The notes under the pieces: model-generated
What the model was told of the DNA's origin: nothing
Seen by the model: only the letters and a program-made list of their open reading frames with translations
Databases searched by the model: none
Shown: positions 61,501-64,000 of the stretch, piece by piece
How positions within the stretch are numbered: the first letter of the stretch is position 1
Layout of the letters: each line of letters starts with the position of its first letter
Position numbers and translations under genes: made by a program
NCBI GenBank assembly: GCA_037893225.1
Contig: JAZGUH010000261.1
Location: forward strand, 310,001 to 374,000
Direction: 5' to 3'
DNA: 64,000 nucleotides
Source: Hippasteria phrygiana
Taxonomy: Eukaryota > Echinodermata > Asteroidea > Valvatida > Goniasteridae

Positions 61501-64000
61501 ATATTGACCAAATCAAGTAATTTTTACACGTATATGTAGCTTAGATCTAGCGCAACAATTTGAGACCATCGCCAGCTTCACAGCGTTAGAACTCGTGGAG
61601 AAAATTCAAACCTCGCAACAAATTTCTTCCCGTGAACTCTGTGTGCGTTCTCCCGTTTACTGCATTGTGACTGCTTAACGTTTGCCAAATTTTCAGATGA
61701 ACGCCCCTCCTTTCCCTGGTCATAATTGAATGGGATATTAACCAAATCCAGTAATTTGTACACGTATGGGTAGCTTAGATATAGCGCAACAATTTGAGAC
61801 CATCGCCAGCTTCACAGCGTTAGAACTCTTCGAGAAAATGCAAACCTCGCAACAAATTTCTTCCCGTGAACTCTGTGTGCGTTCTCCCGATTACTGCATT
61901 GTGACTGCTTAACGTTTGCCAAATGTTCAGATGAACGCCCCTCCTTTCCCTGTTCATAATTGAATGGGATATTGACCAAATCAAGTAATTTTTACACGTA
62001 TATGTAGCTTAGATCTAGCGCAACAATTTGAGACCATCGCCAGCTTCACAGCGTTAGAACTCGTGGAGAAAATTCAAACCTCGCAACAAATTTCTTCCCG
62101 TGAACTCTGTGTGCGTTCTCCCGTTTACTGCATTGTGACTGCTTAACGTTTGCCAAATTTTCAGATGAATGCCCCTCCTTTCCCTGTTCATAATTGAATG
62201 GGATATTAACCAAATCCAGTACTTTTTACACGTATGGGTAGCTTAGATATAGCGCAACAATTTGAGACCATCGCCAGCTTCACAGCGTTAGAACTCTTCG
62301 AGAAAATGCAAACCTCGCAACAAATTTCTTCCCGTGAACTCTGTGTGCGTTCTCCCGTTTACTGCATTGTGACTGCTTAACGTTTGCCAAATTTTCAGAT
62401 GAACGCCCCTCATTTCGCTGTTCATAATTGAATGGGATATTGACCAAATCCAGTAATGTTTACACGTATGGGTAGCTTAGATCTAGCGCAACAATTTGAG
62501 ACCATCGCCAGCTTCAGAGCGTTAGAACTCGTGGAGAAAATTCAAACCTCGGAACAAATTTCTTCCCGTGAACTCTGTGTGCGGTCTCCCGTTTACTGCA
62601 TTGTGACTGCTTAACGTTTGCCAAATTTTCAGATGAACACCCCTCCTTTCCCTGTTCATAATTGAATGGGATATTGACCAAATCAAGTAATGTTTACACG
62701 TATGGGTAGCTTAGATCTAGCGCAACAATTTGAGACCATCGCCAGCTTCAGAGCGTTAGAACTAGTGGAGAAAATTCAAACCTCGCAACAAATTTCTTCC
62801 CGTGAACTCTGTGTGCGTTCTCCCGTTTACTGCATTGTGACTGCTTAACGTTTGCCAAATTTTCAGATGAACGCCCCTCATTTCCCTGTTCATAATTGAA
62901 TGGGATATTGACCAAATCCAGTAATTTGTACAAGTAAGGGTAGCTTAGATCTAGCGCAACAATTTGAGACCATCGCCAGCTTCACAGCGTTAGAACTCTT
63001 CGAGAAAATGCAAACCTCGCAACAAATTTCTTCCCGTGAACTCTGTGTGCGTTCTCCCGATTACTGCATTGTGACTGCTTAACGTTTGCCAAATTTTCAG
63101 ATGAACGCCCCTCCTTTCCCTGTTCATAATTGAATGGGATATTGACCAAATCCAGTATGTTTTACACGTATGGGTAGCTTAGATCTAGCGCAACAATTTG
63201 AGACCATCGCCAGCTTCAGAGCGTTAGAACTCGTGGAGAAAATTCAAACCTCGCAACAAATTTCTTCCCGTGAACTCTGTGTGCGTTCTCCCGATTACTG
63301 CATTGTGACTGCTTAACGTTTGCCAAATGTTCAGATGAACGCCCCTCCTTTCCCTGTTCATAATTGAATGGGATATTAACCAAATCAAGTAATTTTTACA
63401 CGTATATGTAGCTTAGATCTAGCGCAACAATTTGAGACCATCGCCAGCTTCACAGCGTTAGAACTCGTGGAGAAAATTCAAACCTCGCAACAAATTTCTT
63501 CCCGTGAACTCTGTGTGCGTTCTCCCGATTACTGCATTGTGACTGCTTAACGTTTGCCAAATGTTCAGATGAACGCCCCTCCTTTCCCTGTTCATAATTG
63601 AATGGGATATTGACCAAATCAAGTAATTTTTACACGTATATGTAGCTTAGATCTAGCGCAACAATTTGAGACCATCGCCAGCTTCACAGCGTTAGAACTC
63701 TTCGAGAAAATGCAAACCTCGCAACAAATTTCTTCCCGTGAACTCTGTGTGCGTTCTCCCGTTTACTGCATTGTGACTGCTTAACGTTTGCCAAATTTTC
63801 AGATGAACACCCCTCCTTTCCCTGTTCATAATTGAATGGGATATTGACCAAATCAAGTAATGTTTACACGTATGGGTAGCTTAGATCTAGCGCAACAATT
63901 TGAGACCATCGCCAGCTTCAGAGCGTTAGAACTAGTGGAGAAAATTCAAACCTCGCAACAAATTTCTTCCCGTGAACTCTGTGTGCGTTCTCCCGTTTAC
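58526..64000 (+). repeat. 25-mer HOR copy 3, rearranged and running off the window
   Basis: 58526-60398 repeats the first eight monomers of the 25-mer (58760 reads caagtaatgttt where earlier copies have caagtaacgttt). At 60399 the order skips to the last monomer of a 9-mer, then 60633 (cctcggaac) and 60867 (gtacaagtaagggtag). The monomer at 61101 is a chimera that jumps back, after which 61335-63206 replays the second half of the unit. 63441-64000 resembles 46354-46913. The last monomer (63909) is cut at the window end. Confidence 0.88.
61101..61334 (+). repeat. Chimeric monomer inside the rearranged HOR copy
   Basis: The 5' end (cacagcg, following a gtacaagtaagggtag monomer) fits the type at 51972. 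From about 61124 it fits the type at 47993 and 50100 (ctcgtgg, cctcgaaac, cccgatt), with a private aaatgtctt. The next monomer (61335, gcccatcc) continues the second parent's order. The switch point lies between monomer positions 13 and 26. Confidence 0.82.

Larger units (their letters stand above)
1..64000 (+). repeat. 234-bp tandem satellite array filling the window
   Basis: The same unit recurs every 234 bp from first base to last, always in the same orientation, about 273 full copies plus a 92-base partial copy from 63909. Most monomers are 234 bp. 235-bp forms carry an extra g in ttttgcag, an extra base in gtaatgttttac, or an extra base in gggaacc. 233-bp forms lose one base in ctccgttt or cgtagggtag. 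Most monomers hold a BglII site (agatct, positions 209-214), lost where the sequence reads agatatag. Monomers differ at a limited set of positions, so subtypes and higher-order repeats can be followed by eye. The array lacks genes and insertions. It is interpreted as eukaryotic satellite heterochromatin. I do not recognise the family. Confidence 0.98.
33480..64000 (+). repeat. Domain III: satellite with private substitutions and nested HORs
   Basis: From here monomers carry changes that are rare or absent to the left: cccgatt for cccgttt, caagtaa with ttttta or tgttta, tatatgtag for tatgggtag, agatatag (which removes the BglII site), ctagtgg (a SpeI site), catttcgctg for cctttccctg, gccactcc for gcccctcc, and aaaatgc for aaaattc after cttcg. 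The orientation and length of monomers are unchanged. Confidence 0.92.

Noticed and set aside
1..64000. CRISPR array
   Set aside because: The repeat period is 234 bp with no unique spacers, and the entire unit repeats.
1..64000. CENP-B box
   Set aside because: The best match, on the minus strand across positions 82-98 (atgcagtaaacggga), keeps the a and cggg but has aatg where ttcg is required. This is too weak to call.
1..64000. STAT-like ttcccgtgaa in most monomers
   Set aside because: TTC-N4-GAA fits, but the motif is short and expected often. Without knowing the organism it carries little weight.
1..64000. rDNA spacer subrepeats or telomeric repeats
   Set aside because: No rRNA sequence, promoter or short telomere-type repeat is present, and 64 kb of pure 234-bp repeat is far longer than a typical spacer block.
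1..64000. Transposable element remnants
   Set aside because: No terminal repeats, target-site duplications, poly-A tails or reverse transcriptase/transposase frames were found, and no monomer is interrupted.

Overview
The whole 64,000-base window is one uninterrupted tandem satellite array. The monomer is 234 bp and about 273 copies lie head to tail in a single orientation. Counted by hand, the consensus monomer has 102 G+C of 234 (about 44%). I see no gene, tRNA, rRNA, transposon, CRISPR array, inverted monomer or non-satellite base. An array this long and regular, with nested higher-order repeats (HORs), points to eukaryotic heterochromatin such as a centromeric or pericentromeric block. 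I do not recognise the satellite family and cannot name the organism. Below, monomer position 1 is the t of 'tcgccagctt' (window position 1), and capital letters name monomer subtypes defined by shared diagnostic bases.

Three domains follow one another. Domain I (1-22706) is built on a 9,364-bp, 40-monomer unit. A stretch of about 8 kb at 1640-9598 recurs at 11004-18962 with only three substitutions that I noticed, and a partial third copy starts at 18963. It contains a length-variable cassette of 8, 10, 9 and 10 monomers. Domain II (22707-33479) reshuffles some domain I subtypes into short 3-, 4-, 5- and 7-monomer blocks of about 702, 937, 1171 and 1639 bp. Domain III (33480-64000) has its own substitutions (cccgatt for cccgttt, caagtaa for ccagta, tatatgtag for tatgggtag, ctagtgg for ctcgtgg). 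It carries a 10-mer HOR (2,341 bp, 38396-43545) and a 25-mer HOR (5,852 bp, 46822-58525). The 25-mer contains two tandem 9-mers of 2,107 bp. A rearranged third copy runs to the window end.

Several block boundaries fall inside single chimeric monomers: 5' half of one subtype, 3' half of another, length still about 234 bp. Examples start at 1406, 9599, 22707, 26690, 34650, 47525 and 61101. They look like products of in-register unequal exchange, and let part of the expansion history be read.

The most interesting possible function is a perfect three-unit heat-shock-element-like motif (TTCnnGAAnnTTC) at monomer positions 26-40. I count it in 45 of the first 151 monomers and in none of the last 122, where related monomers are broken by one base. 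Whether it is bound or drives satellite transcription is inference. The few short open frames (61 and 72 codons, minus strand) are chance products of subtype sequence and are not annotated as genes.
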